Shown here in pieces: positions 1 to 7,607 of a stretch of 17,612 nucleotides of DNA. Position 1 is the stretch's first letter. Every line of letters starts with the position of its first letter. The translations under genes were made by a program, and so were the position numbers. Location of the stretch: contig UQQA01000039.1 in assembly GCA_900543105.1 (NCBI GenBank), positions 1-17,612 on the forward strand, in the 5' to 3' direction. Under the pieces are notes generated by a model. The model had not been told where the DNA came from and made no database searches. It saw nothing but the letters and a program-made list of their open reading frames with translations. Origin of the DNA: an uncultured Ruminococcus sp. Its GTDB lineage: Bacteria > Bacillota > Clostridia > Oscillospirales > Ruminococcaceae.

Positions 1-55
1 AAACGAGCGCAGCAAAGCGGAGCGTGGCGCGAACTGCCCGTGGGGGCTTCCCCAC
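1..55. repeat. 55-bp GC-rich direct repeat, copy 1
   Basis: Identical over 55 bp to 117-171, an offset of 116 bp. It contains a GC-rich stretch followed by a perfect 6-bp hairpin with a GCTT loop (GTGGGG at 40-45, CCCCAC at 50-55). The window begins at the repeat's first visible base, so the unit may extend further left and more copies may lie outside. No ORF with a plausible start covers it. It resembles a REP-type intergenic repeat; the family is not identified. Confidence 0.85.
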
Positions 56-116
56 AATAAGATTTTGTGAAGCTGTGAAAAATCCGACTTCGCGAACGCA
101 AACTAACTTATACCGC

Positions 117-171
117 AAACGAGCGCAGCAAAGCGGAGCGTGGCGCGAACTGCCCGTGGGGGCTTCCCCAC
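117..171. repeat. 55-bp GC-rich direct repeat, copy 2
   Basis: Exact second copy of 1-55, with the same terminal hairpin (GTGGGG 156-161, CCCCAC 166-171). The 61 bp between the copies are AT-richer and not repeated. The hairpin is not followed by a T-run on the + strand, so it is not an obvious intrinsic terminator in that direction. The rest of the stretch up to 435 (172-329) is AT-rich and I see nothing in it besides the promoter at 330-358. Confidence 0.85.
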
Positions 172-329
172 TTAATTATATTATAGTACGGCGTTAAAGT
201 CAAGAAAATTCTATGTTAAGCCGTATATCTGCCGTCTATCTCGGTCAAGGTCGGGCGAGCCTCAAACATTAGATTTCAAAATTTCGCCTTAAAATAAAGA
301 AATCAGCAGAATTTAGTCTTAATCGACTA

Positions 330-358
330 TTGCAATTTTTCTGTTTTTATGTTAAGAT
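330..358 (+). promoter_or_regulatory. Putative sigma-A promoter of the nfeD-SPFH operon
   Basis: A TTGCAA -35 box (330-335) and a TAAGAT -10 box (353-358) are separated by exactly 17 bp. A TG dinucleotide one base upstream of the -10 makes it an extended -10. Transcription would start near 365, leaving a leader of about 70 nt before the ATG at 436. Assigned by eye from consensus only. Confidence 0.5.
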
Positions 359-435
359 ATTCTCAACGGATACACAGCAAGCTTTTCTTCCGTAAACACC
401 AATGCATATTATAAGAGAAAGACAGGTGAGATTTT

Positions 436-864
436 ATGGTGATTTTCTGGATAATCGTCCTCGTTGCAGCGATACTCGCAGAGGCAGCTTCGGCAGCGCT
501 CGTTTCAATATGGTTCGCCGCAGGTGCAGTCGCAGCACTCATCGCAGCCGCACTCGGTGCATCGTGGATAGTGCAGCTGATCCTTTTCGTAGTGTTCTCG
601 GCAATACTGCTGATATTCACTCGTCCGCTCGTGAAAAAGCTTTTTCCGAAGAAATTCATACCGACAAATTCCGACAGCTACGCAGGCAAGACCGCCGTTG
701 TTGTCGAGGATATCGATTCGGCAAGAAGTCTTGGAAGAGTTCGTTTCAACGGCGTTGACTGGATAGCAGTTACGGAACACGAAGAGCTTATCCCAAAAGA
801 CACCGTTGTACGCATTAAGGAAGTCAGGGGAGCAAAACTGCTCGTTGAAAAAGCCGATGCTTAA
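436..864 (+). CDS. NfeD-like membrane protein
   Basis: The 142-residue product has two to three hydrophobic segments in its first ~62 residues (about 3-21, 24-42 and 45-62). A short basic stretch (RPLVKKLFPKK) follows, then a soluble C-terminal domain of about 75 residues with the beta-rich, valine-rich pattern of the NfeD OB-fold, including GKTAVV near 83 and GVDWIAV near 106. This is the short NfeD class, lacking the N-terminal serine-protease domain of long NfeD proteins. Short NfeD proteins are characteristically encoded next to an SPFH/stomatin partner, as here: the SPFH gene starts 42 bp downstream. The family is thought to act with SPFH proteins in membrane microdomain organisation or membrane-protein quality control. 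The start is supported by AGGTGAG ending 5 nt upstream. An internal overlapping frame at 402-758 is a shadow. Confidence 0.88.
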   Translation: MVIFWIIVLVAAILAEAASAALVSIWFAAGAVAALIAAALGASWIVQLILFVVFSAILLIFTRPLVKKLFPKKFIPTNSDSYAGKTAVVVEDIDSARSLGRVRFNGVDWIAVTEHEELIPKDTVVRIKEVRGAKLLVEKADA

Positions 865-906
865 ATCAGCCTGACAAAAAATCAAAAACAGAAAGAGGTA
901 ATCATT

Positions 907-1902
907 ATGCCCGGTATTACAGCAGTTCTTATTATTTTGGCTATCATCGTTATTCTCGTCCTCATCAGCGGTATCAAGTTCGTTCCGCAGGCGCAGGTCT
1001 ATATCGTTGAGCGTTTCGGCGCATTCAGCAAGACCCTTGAAACAGGTCCGCACTACGTTGTTCCTATCATCGACAAGGTAGCAAAGAAAGTTTCCATCAA
1101 GGAACAGGTCGCAGATTTCAAACCGCAGCCCGTTATCACCAAGGATAACGTTACAATGCAGATAGACACAGTTGTGTTCTTCCAGATCACAGATGCAAAG
1201 CTCTACACCTACGGCGTTGAACGTCCTATGAGCGCTATCGAGAACCTTACCGCAACAACGCTCCGTAACATCATCGGTGAAATGGAACTTGACGCAACAC
1301 TTTCTTCCCGTGATGTTATCAATACAAAGATCACATCGCTCCTCGACGTTGCTACCGACCCTTGGGGCATCAAGGTAAACCGTGTCGAGCTTAAGAATAT
1401 CCTTCCTCCGAGAGAGATTCAGGACGCAATGGAAAGACAGATGAAGGCAGAGCGTGAAAGACGTGAAAAGATACTTCAGGCAGAGGGCGAAAAGAAGTCG
1501 CAGATCCTCGTTGCCGAAGGTGAAAAGGAATCGAAAATTCTCCGCGCCGAAGCCGATAAGCAGGCAGCTATCCTCAAAGCCGAAGCTGAAAAGCAGGCTC
1601 TTATCCTCCGCTCCGATGCCGTAAGACAGCAGAAGATACTCGAAGCGCAGGGCGAAGCTGAGTCTATCGCACTCACACAGCAGGCTCTCGCAGACAGCAT
1701 CGTAAAGCTCAACGAAAGCAACCCGAGCGACGGCGTTATCGCTATCAAGGGACTTGAAGCATTCGGCAGGGCAGCAGACGGCAGAGCAACAAAGATCATC
1801 ATTCCGTCCGAAATTCAGGGACTTGCAGGACTTGTTACCTCCGTCAAGGAGATCGCAAACAACAACGCAGCCGCTCTTCCCACAAACACACAGCAGAAAT
1901 AA
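907..1902 (+). CDS. SPFH/Band 7 domain protein (stomatin/slipin-like, QmcA type)
   Basis: The 331-residue product has one N-terminal membrane anchor (about 5-23) and then an SPFH/Band 7 domain (about 24-185). Family hallmarks are VPQAQVYIVERFG near 26, TGPHYVVPIID near 46, and a PPREIQDAM segment near the end of the domain. After it comes a long charged helix (about 171-255) built of repeated ILxAEGEK-like units, the flotillin/stomatin coiled coil that drives oligomerisation. The C-terminal region ends with a hydrophobic Gly/Leu-rich stretch. SPFH proteins form large membrane-bound cages or microdomains, often with an NfeD partner, and modulate membrane proteases or fluidity. GAGGT lies 8-9 nt before the ATG. 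The gene is co-directional with the nfeD-like gene 42 bp upstream. Its TAA stop is at the very edge of the fold-back element at 1902-2322. Confidence 0.92.
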   Translation: MPGITAVLIILAIIVILVLISGIKFVPQAQVYIVERFGAFSKTLETGPHYVVPIIDKVAKKVSIKEQVADFKPQPVITKDNVTMQIDTVVFFQITDAKLYTYGVERPMSAIENLTATTLRNIIGEMELDATLSSRDVINTKITSLLDVATDPWGIKVNRVELKNILPPREIQDAMERQMKAERERREKILQAEGEKKSQILVAEGEKESKILRAEADKQAAILKAEAEKQALILRSDAVRQQKILEAQGEAESIALTQQALADSIVKLNESNPSDGVIAIKGLEAFGRAADGRATKIIIPSEIQGLAGLVTSVKEIANNNAAALPTNTQQK

Positions 1903-2322
1903 ATTTAATGCGTAATTCGTAATGCGTAATTATTTTGCTCTGAAAATTTACGGCGAAAACCCGAATTTCCGTAGGGGCAGATTCTATATCCGCCCGTTGC
2001 AAACCCAATATTTTAGGCAAATTTTCTGTATGGGACGGGTTGCCCGTACCGAATCGCACCGATGATTTTCGGCAACAATTATTCACAAAGAAAATACCCC
2101 TGTTTTTACCGGATAAAACCGTTGAAAACAGGGGTATTCGTTTATTGTGAAACGCCTTGCGGCGCGGTACGGGCAACCCGTCCCCTACAGAAAATTTGCT
2201 GTAGTTTCGTGGGTTTGCAACGTGCAAATATGGAATCTGCCCATACGGAATTAGGTGTTTCGTGACAAATATGCGGAACAAAAATAATTACGCATTACGC
2301 ATTACGAATTACGCATTAAATT
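1902..2322. repeat. Long fold-back (MITE-like) palindromic element
   Basis: The whole 420-bp interval between two convergent genes folds back on itself. The tips are AATTTAATGCGTAATTCG at 1902 and its reverse complement ending at 2322, with 7-bp GCGTAAT-type units (the right tip carries one extra unit). Inner arms also match: the GACGGGTTGCCCGTACCG block ending near 2051 mirrors 2166-2183, and the TTGCAAACCC block near 1997 mirrors 2211-2220. The centre is a 14-bp perfect stem (2093-2106 with 2125-2138). There is no transposase inside and no credible gene. The size, terminal inverted repeats and internal self-complementarity suit a non-autonomous element; alternatively it is an elaborate bidirectional terminator. 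No clear target-site duplication could be read. Confidence 0.75.
2093..2138. terminator. Central hairpin of the fold-back element, possible bidirectional terminator
   Basis: AATACCCCTGTTTT (2093-2106) pairs perfectly with AAAACAGGGGTATT (2125-2138) around an 18-nt loop. The stem contains T and A runs rather than being followed by a long T-tract. It lies between two convergent operons, where transcripts from both sides must stop, so termination of both is plausible. It is also simply the core of the larger palindrome. Confidence 0.45.
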
Positions 2323-2909
2323 ATGAGCGGCTGGTACTGTACCCCATTCATCGCCGCGAGTATAGTTTCACCTATCTCGTTGAAATCCGCTACGAGAGAA
2401 CGAGGCTTTTTTTCGCTGTCGTCCTGACCGAGCGGCACAAAATAGTAGCTTTTGCAGTTCATCAGCGCACCGATGTTCTTTGCACTGCCCGCAAGGCCGT
2501 CATTCGTCGCGGCAGCTATGACTACGGGGCGCGAGTTGCGGATATGCGACTTCGCCGCCATTGTAACGGGGGTGTCTATGATCGAATTTGCAAGCTTCGC
2601 CATTGTATTTCCCGTGCAGGGACAAATGACAAGAACATCGAACATTTTCTTCGGACCTATCGGTTCTGCGTCCTCTATCGTGAGTATTATCGGCTTTCCC
2701 GTTATCTCTTCGATAGTTTTTCGGAAGCTTTCAGCCGTCCCGAAACGGGTATCGAGGGTGGATGCATTGAACGACATTATTGCAGTCACATCCGCGCCTG
2801 CCTCTTTGAGCCTTTTTAACTGCTCTATTGAGCGCGAAAAGGTGCAGAAGCTTCCGCAGAACGCATAGCCTATCTTCAGATCCGCAAGACTTGTGTATTT
2901 TTCAGACAA
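2316..2909 (-). CDS. spoVFB: Dipicolinate synthase subunit B
   Basis: The product is a 197-residue flavoprotein-fold (UbiX/DfpB-like) protein. Recognisable family signatures are the N-terminal IGYAFCGSFCTFS (about 13-25), the central VICPCTGNTMAKLANSI (about 93-109), and AAATNDGL further on. With subunit A it makes dipicolinate from a lysine-pathway intermediate in the mother cell; dipicolinate then fills the spore core. The start is a TTG at 2907-2909, set by a good AAAGGGGAG Shine-Dalgarno 7 nt upstream inside dpaA. The gene overlaps the end of dpaA by 8 nt, implying translational coupling. Its last two codons and TAA stop lie in the tip of the fold-back element, so the original C-terminus may have been altered. 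Also named dpaB. Confidence 0.93.
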   Translation of the reverse strand: MSEKYTSLADLKIGYAFCGSFCTFSRSIEQLKRLKEAGADVTAIMSFNASTLDTRFGTAESFRKTIEEITGKPIILTIEDAEPIGPKKMFDVLVICPCTGNTMAKLANSIIDTPVTMAAKSHIRNSRPVVIAAATNDGLAGSAKNIGALMNCKSYYFVPLGQDDSEKKPRSLVADFNEIGETILAAMNGVQYQPLII

Positions 2910-3777
2910 AATTCTCTCCCCTTTCCTCTAAAATGTTAAGTATCGTTTTTCCTATGGTTATGCCTGCCGTTGTCGGTGCGGCCTTGCCGGGAAGTGAAAG
3001 CAGCCAGAGCGTTCTCACACCTATTTTTGACGCACTCTCGAAGTCTATTCCCCCCGGCTTTGAGGCGAGGTCTATCACGGGGCAGTCTTTGTTTATCTTT
3101 CGCAGAAGCCTTTCGTCAAGAAGCCGGACGGGAACGGTGTTGAACACTATCGTTGCCTTTTCGAGCTCCCTGTCGAGTGAAGCGATGTCGGCAGTTTTGC
3201 AGCCGTATATCTCCGCCCACGCACGGTCGGAATATTTCCTTGCGGCGGCGGTTATCTCGGCATTGAACCCCTGTAAAAGTCGTATGAGAGCCTTTGCGAT
3301 GCGCCCCATTCCGATTATAAGTATCCTCTGCCCCATTATAGTTCGGTCGGTTTCCTCCATTGCTGCCTGCAAAGCTCCCTCGGCGGTAGCCTCGGCATTC
3401 ATAACGGCAAATTCCTCACGCTCGGAATAATCTATGACGGTAAGTCCGCGCTTTTCGAGCTTCGCCCTCATTCCTTCGGGGAAACGTCCGCCGAAGATGA
3501 TGCCATTCTCGGCGACTGCGGCTGTAAGCGTTTCAATCGAAATTTTGCTCTCGGAATAAGGACAGTTCACGTTTTCCCCGTCAGCGCTCACGGGGAGCGG
3601 CAGGATAAGATTATCCGCCTTTTCGTTCAGCGAGATAAGACTGCGGAAAATACCTCCGCCGGTGCTTATGCCGTTGTCGAAACCTATCGTATTTACAAAG
3701 CAGCCGTTTTCCCTCAAAAATTCTGCAAGCTTTACAAAGCGCAGATCACCGCCCGCTATAAGAAATCTTTTTTTCAT
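2902..3777 (-). CDS. spoVFA: Dipicolinate synthase subunit A
   Basis: The 291-residue product has two nucleotide-binding-type halves. The N-terminal one begins MKKRFLIAGGDLRFVKLAEF. A second Rossmann fold is centred on ILIIGMGRIAKALIRLL, followed by TVIDYSER-type and PVIDLASKPGG motifs typical of the DpaA/SpoVFA family. It provides the dehydrogenase half of dipicolinate synthase, acting with subunit B in the mother cell during sporulation. I place the start at 3777 because the ATG there has AGAAAGGA about 9 nt upstream and gives the canonical N-terminus. An in-frame ATG at 3837 would add 20 atypical residues and has no ribosome binding site. The gene overlaps the following spoVFB by 8 nt. Also named dpaA. 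Confidence 0.93.
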   Translation of the reverse strand: MKKRFLIAGGDLRFVKLAEFLRENGCFVNTIGFDNGISTGGGIFRSLISLNEKADNLILPLPVSADGENVNCPYSESKISIETLTAAVAENGIIFGGRFPEGMRAKLEKRGLTVIDYSEREEFAVMNAEATAEGALQAAMEETDRTIMGQRILIIGMGRIAKALIRLLQGFNAEITAAARKYSDRAWAEIYGCKTADIASLDRELEKATIVFNTVPVRLLDERLLRKINKDCPVIDLASKPGGIDFESASKIGVRTLWLLSLPGKAAPTTAGITIGKTILNILEERGENFV

Positions 3778-3834
3778 TTTGAAGCATTCCTTTCTGTGTT
3801 TGCCTGTGCAAAGCTGTGCGGCTCTGCCTATAAC

Positions 3835-3862
3835 CATAATATGAAAAACCCCCGTCTGCTGT
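3835..3862 (-). promoter_or_regulatory. Weak sigma-K-like promoter candidate for the dipicolinate operon
   Basis: On the minus strand an AC dinucleotide (3861-3862) is followed after 17 nt by CATATTATG (3843-3835). The sigma-K consensus is AC, 16-17 nt, CATANNNTA, so the match fails at one -10 base. The dpaAB (spoVF) operon is a known sigma-K target in Bacillus. The candidate lies inside the upstream operon's terminator, and such short boxes occur by chance. Confidence 0.25.
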
Positions 3863-3878
3863 TACACAAACGGGGGTT
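3847..3878 (-). terminator. Rho-independent terminator of the five-gene ABC/HlyD operon
   Basis: On the minus strand, AACCCCCGT and ACGGGGGTT form a 9-bp GC-rich stem with a 14-nt loop. It is followed directly by a run of Ts (TTTTT once the stem end is counted). It lies about 30 bp after the stop of the solute-binding gene, as expected for an operon end. Confidence 0.85.
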
Positions 3879-3910
3879 CTTTATACCACGAAAGGATAAC
3901 AAGGGGGAAG

Positions 3911-6499
3911 TTATCTGCTTTCGTTGATATATGTGCTTGCACGGTTCTGAATGATGTCCGCAACTTCGTCAACGGACTTCTGACCGCTGAAATATGCCTG
4001 AACTTCCTCATCGATGATCTTGAGGAGGTCGGTATCATATTCATATACTGTATTTACAGACTTGATGAAGTTCATCATACGCTCGTTGTCCGCATCGGTA
4101 TTGGGCGTGATAGTGAACGACTGGTTGCCGATCCATATCTGATTGTCATAGTATTCTTTCTTGCCTTCATTTTCCCAGTAAGGACGTTCCTTAGCCTTTT
4201 CCGCCATCTTATTGAGTGCGGAGAGCTTTACGGGGAAGTCGCTTACTTTTCCCTGTGCCTCATCGGTGAGGAGTGTCTTGATGAATTCCCAAGCACCGTC
4301 GGGGTTCTTTGCCTTTTCCATTATTGCAAGAGAGGTGTTTATCTGGAGCATCGAACCATTGCCTTTATCGGTAGGAACGCCGACCATTGAAACGGGTTCG
4401 CCGAAGTAGCCTTCCTCGTCCTGCTTGAAAGCGTGGAAGTCATAGATATATTCATCGCGGAGGATAGTCTTTCCTGTGCGGTAGGAGTTTTCACGCTCTG
4501 TCCAGTAGTTGTCGTCCTGATAAAGTGCATCAGAGTCGATCTCTGCAGGAAGCGTTTTTGCGTATTCAAGCGCTTTCTTGAACGAATCGGTGTTGAAAGT
4601 ACATTCGCCCGTTTCGTAATTTACATACTGACCGATGTTGTAAACGATCATTGAATCAACGAAGCCTGAGCTTGTCATTTCTGTCTGCATATTACTGTCA
4701 GGGTTAGCTTCGTGAACTGCAATGAAATCGTCCATTGTCCAGCTGTCCTTGTCGCCGACGATAGATTTCTTTGCGGACTTTGTAACGATGCTGAACGATG
4801 GTGCTATTCTGTAGAGCTTGCCGCCTACGCTGAATGCATCGAAAACATTTTCAAGATAATCCGCACGGTTGAAGCTTTCGTCCTTTTCCATAATAGGATC
4901 AAGGTCTGCGATAAGTCCCTTTGAAACATAGCTGCTGAACGGGAGCTGGCTGTCAACGAGGAGTATATCGGGTATTTTGCCTGCAACGAGGTCATTGTTA
5001 AGACGCTTTATGCTGTCGTCATAGTTCGACCAGTCGTCTCCGACATAGGAAGTGACTTCGATCTGATATTTGTCGCTTGTCTTGTTGAATGTGCTTATCT
5101 TGCTCTTGATGTCGTAAGGAATGTATGAAGCATAAACAGAAATGAGCTGCTTGTCGGGAACTTCGGACGGATCAAGCTTTGTGAGAACATATATCACCAT
5201 ATTGCTGTCATTGTACGAATATCCGCCGTTCGACAATTCATAATTGTATGCGGAATAGATGATCTTTCCTTCGGGAGAAACTATAATGTTGCTCATTGCG
5301 GTAGTGTCAATGCCCGATTTTATCCAGTCGATAATGGTCTCGTTCTCGTTGGCTTCGATATTTACGCCGTAAAGTGCGGTATCACCGTTGTACACCATGT
5401 CATATCCGCCGCCGGGGTAGCAGCTGTAAGCGGAAAAGGAGAGCGGATATTCCGTATCGCCGAACTTCTGTGCAGCAAAGTCGATGAGCTTTGCGGAATT
5501 CTTGGATTCATAATTTCCGTCAACGTTCGAGTAAGAATTGATAAGAGCATAAACGCTGCCGTTTTTTGCACTAACGACAGACGTGATATATCCTCCCGAA
5601 TCCTGCGATGTGCTTTCCTCAAGTTCGACGCTGAAACGGAATTTTCCGTTCGCATCAACAACGAGAACAGTGTTGTTTACAAGAACGTAGCCGTTGCCGT
5701 CATTGTCTTCAACGAAATTGCTGATATAGAAATAATCATTGTCGTTGTCGCTGTAGCTTGATTTGAGATCATCAAGATCGACCCTGCCGACCGATTCAAG
5801 GTTCGTATCGAAGCGTTCGAGATAAAAATGATCTTCCGATTCGCCCGTTTCATTATCCCATGAGCTTGTGCTTACAAGGATAGCGACCTTATCGCCCGAC
5901 ATATACATTTTCTGAACGCTTGGCCAGGTGTTCATGCCAAGCTGCTGCTGATCGATGACGAGCTTTTCACCGAGCTTGCTGCCGTTAAAATCATAGGCTT
6001 CAAGCCAGTACTGCTGGTAGGAATCATAGATGGCTTCGGTGTCAACGGGCGCAGGCTCTACTGCAGGTTCTTCCGCAGTCTCATCGGTGATATTGCCCGA
6101 ACCGTCGGGTATTATCATGCCGCCTGCCTCTGCTGCATCTCCGATGCTGATATCTCCTCCGGCAGCACCCGTAACAGCCATACCGAGCGCGTTTCTTGCC
6201 ATTACGCCGAATTCCGCATCATCGGTATTTCCCATATCAGCATTGGCATTATCATCTGTGTTCGTGCCATTGTTATTGTTGAGGGAGACAGTTCTTGTGC
6301 CGATGACGTAAACTCTGTCCGAATCGGCTGTCATTGCGTTTATGCCTTCAAGATCCGAAACGGGTATCTCCTGCGAGGAGTAAAGGTTATCCTTTGATGC
6401 CATTTCCGGCTGAGTGGTCTTTCCGCAAGCGCCGAGCGAAAGCATCATTGCCGCCGCCAAGCCTGCGCAGACCGTGCGTTTAAGTATCGTTTTTTTCAT
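3911..6499 (-). CDS. Extracellular solute-binding lipoprotein with a large N-terminal extra domain
   Basis: The 862-residue product has a lipoprotein signal peptide with lipobox LGAC (Cys25), so it is anchored to the outer face of the membrane. Residues ~70-155 are low complexity, rich in Asn, Asp, Gly, Ala and Glu. Residues ~155-445 contain repeated short beta-type units with Asp/Asn-Gly turns (for example DANGKFRFSVEL and SPEGKIIYSAY), suggesting a beta-propeller-like fold. From ~450 to the end is a family-1 extracellular solute-binding domain: QLISVYASYI, KIPDILLVD near 508, GLIADLDPIM near 528, and a C-terminal AWEFIKTLLTDEAQ motif. Such domains usually bind sugars or oligosaccharides and deliver them to MalF/MalG-type permeases, which this operon supplies. 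It is nearly double the usual ~430-residue length. It starts 4 nt after the upstream stop, with AAAGGCGG in that gene's end as ribosome binding site. Ligand unknown. Confidence 0.88.
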   Translation of the reverse strand: MKKTILKRTVCAGLAAAMMLSLGACGKTTQPEMASKDNLYSSQEIPVSDLEGINAMTADSDRVYVIGTRTVSLNNNNGTNTDDNANADMGNTDDAEFGVMARNALGMAVTGAAGGDISIGDAAEAGGMIIPDGSGNITDETAEEPAVEPAPVDTEAIYDSYQQYWLEAYDFNGSKLGEKLVIDQQQLGMNTWPSVQKMYMSGDKVAILVSTSSWDNETGESEDHFYLERFDTNLESVGRVDLDDLKSSYSDNDNDYFYISNFVEDNDGNGYVLVNNTVLVVDANGKFRFSVELEESTSQDSGGYITSVVSAKNGSVYALINSYSNVDGNYESKNSAKLIDFAAQKFGDTEYPLSFSAYSCYPGGGYDMVYNGDTALYGVNIEANENETIIDWIKSGIDTTAMSNIIVSPEGKIIYSAYNYELSNGGYSYNDSNMVIYVLTKLDPSEVPDKQLISVYASYIPYDIKSKISTFNKTSDKYQIEVTSYVGDDWSNYDDSIKRLNNDLVAGKIPDILLVDSQLPFSSYVSKGLIADLDPIMEKDESFNRADYLENVFDAFSVGGKLYRIAPSFSIVTKSAKKSIVGDKDSWTMDDFIAVHEANPDSNMQTEMTSSGFVDSMIVYNIGQYVNYETGECTFNTDSFKKALEYAKTLPAEIDSDALYQDDNYWTERENSYRTGKTILRDEYIYDFHAFKQDEEGYFGEPVSMVGVPTDKGNGSMLQINTSLAIMEKAKNPDGAWEFIKTLLTDEAQGKVSDFPVKLSALNKMAEKAKERPYWENEGKKEYYDNQIWIGNQSFTITPNTDADNERMMNFIKSVNTVYEYDTDLLKIIDEEVQAYFSGQKSVDEVADIIQNRASTYINESR

Positions 6500-6503
6500 A
6501 AAG

Positions 6504-7607
6504 TCAGTTTCCGCCTTTCATAGTTTTTTGTCTTGATCTTCTGCTTTTGAAATATGCTGCCGCCGAAGAAGCTTTATCCTTTATCTTCTCCGAAAGCTTA
6601 TGTGCAATTGCCTTTCGTTTAATGAAAAACAGAACGGCAAAATACAGAGCTGTTAATATCGGAACACAGAGAGCGGCTATGATAGCGACCATACGGTGCG
6701 CTGCCTTTTGTTCTGTGATCCTTGCTGCGTTTTCCCAGTAGGGATAAACTATCGGCTTGTCGATGACTGCGCTTTTTCCGCCGTCAAAAGCCGCTCTGAG
6801 CATTTTCATTGCGGAGAAGCGTCCCGTGTTGACGATGATCGTTCGGTTATCCTCCGAAACGCCCACAACGTCCTTAATGATCGATTCCGCAAGACCCTTT
6901 ACGGGACTTGGGAGTACCGCTTCATAGCAGGATACCTCGGGGGCTTGCTCCTGAATAAGCTGTATCCCTGCATAGGAGATAAACATATACGGCTTTTTGC
7001 CGATAAGATACTGTGTATCCTTATCCTGCTCGGCTTTTACAACGCCTGCAACGGTGAAGATCTTTCCGCCGATGCTTACAGCCATACCCTCGACATTGCT
7101 CGAGCCGAAAAGCTGCCAGGCGAGCGTTTCATCAATGACAACTCTGTCCTGCATAAGATCATCGTCCGAATAATAGCTGCCCGAAAGGAGCATCAATGGG
7201 TGGAAAAGGAAGAAATCTCCGCCCGTTACGATAGTGTTCGCATCGACAGTCGGCGCATAGCTGTCACTCATCGTTGTGACGGTCATTTTCTGCTCTGCGC
7301 AGGAAAAAGCGTCAAAATAGAGCCTTGCGCCCTCTTTTGGGGAAGTGAGCGAGTTTTCGCTCATCTTTTTGTCGATATCGACCCTCATTCGGCGCACTTC
7401 GTTAAGGTCAATGCCATTACTCTCGCTGAAAAACGCCGATATCTGGTCATATCTTTCGCCGTTTTCACTTTTCCAGCTTTTGGCTGCATTCTGTGACGGG
7501 AGCCTGCCGCCGATACCTGCAAAGCTGATGCTCAGACAGGCAAAGACCACGATACAGACCGCATTAAGGGCGGCAAGAATTATATAAAGAAGCTTTTTGG
7601 TGCCCGT
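6504..7607 (-). CDS. MacB-like core-domain (PCD) membrane protein with two TM segments, apparent ACG start
   Basis: The 367-residue product has one N-terminal membrane segment (about 5-28), an extracytoplasmic domain, a second membrane segment (about 306-329) and a basic cytoplasmic tail. The outer domain carries MacB-PCD signatures: LLSGSYYSDDDL near 141, VVIDETLAWQLFGSS near 156, and GMAVSIGGKIFTVAGVV near 174. Known MacB/FtsX-type permeases have four membrane helices; the last three, which form the FtsX domain, are not complete here. It therefore resembles a sensor or adaptor derivative rather than a working permease. It lies directly after the HlyD-like gene, the classic partner of MacB. 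The start is chosen at ACG (7605-7607): AGGAGG sits 7 nt upstream and the frame then encodes GTKKLLYIILAALNAVCIV, a perfect membrane segment. The first conventional start is GTG at 7548-7550; it has no ribosome binding site and would cut that helix in half. Confidence 0.75.
   Translation of the reverse strand, partial: TGTKKLLYIILAALNAVCIVVFACLSISFAGIGGRLPSQNAAKSWKSENGERYDQISAFFSESNGIDLNEVRRMRVDIDKKMSENSLTSPKEGARLYFDAFSCAEQKMTVTTMSDSYAPTVDANTIVTGGDFFLFHPLMLLSGSYYSDDDLMQDRVVIDETLAWQLFGSSNVEGMAVSIGGKIFTVAGVVKAEQDKDTQYLIGKKPYMFISYAGIQLIQEQAPEVSCYEAVLPSPVKGLAESIIKDVVGVSEDNRTIIVNTGRFSAMKMLRAAFDGGKSAVIDKPIVYPYWENAARITEQKAAHRMVAIIAALCVPILTALYFAVLFFIKRKAIAHKLSEKIKDKASSAAAYFKSRRSRQKTMKGGN

Noticed and set aside
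1..171. CRISPR array
   Set aside because: Only two repeats of 55 bp with a 61-bp spacer and no cas genes; repeat length and spacing do not fit a CRISPR array.
505..1053. Minus-strand frame of 182 codons opposite the nfeD-like gene
   Set aside because: Cys/Asp/Asn-rich translation, spans two well supported genes in the opposite direction.
1441..1680. DNA tandem repeat in the SPFH gene
   Set aside because: The periodic ILxAEGEK pattern is the ordinary coiled-coil tail of SPFH proteins; the DNA units are diverged, so it is not a satellite repeat.
2062..2265. Small plus-strand ORF of 67 codons inside the fold-back element
   Set aside because: No ribosome binding site and its sequence is dictated by the palindrome; no transposase-like motif.
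2262..2819. Plus-strand open frame of 185 codons crossing the fold-back tip into spoVFB
   Set aside because: It is antisense to a confidently recognised gene, starts inside the palindromic element and shows no family features.
2828..3430. Plus-strand frame of 200 codons opposite spoVFA
   Set aside because: Serine-rich shadow of the dipicolinate synthase A frame; no ribosome binding site or known motif.
6696..7496. Plus-strand open frame of 266 codons
   Set aside because: It lies wholly antisense to the MacB-core gene, has no ribosome binding site, and its translation (Arg/His/Cys-rich, no recognisable motif) is a typical shadow.
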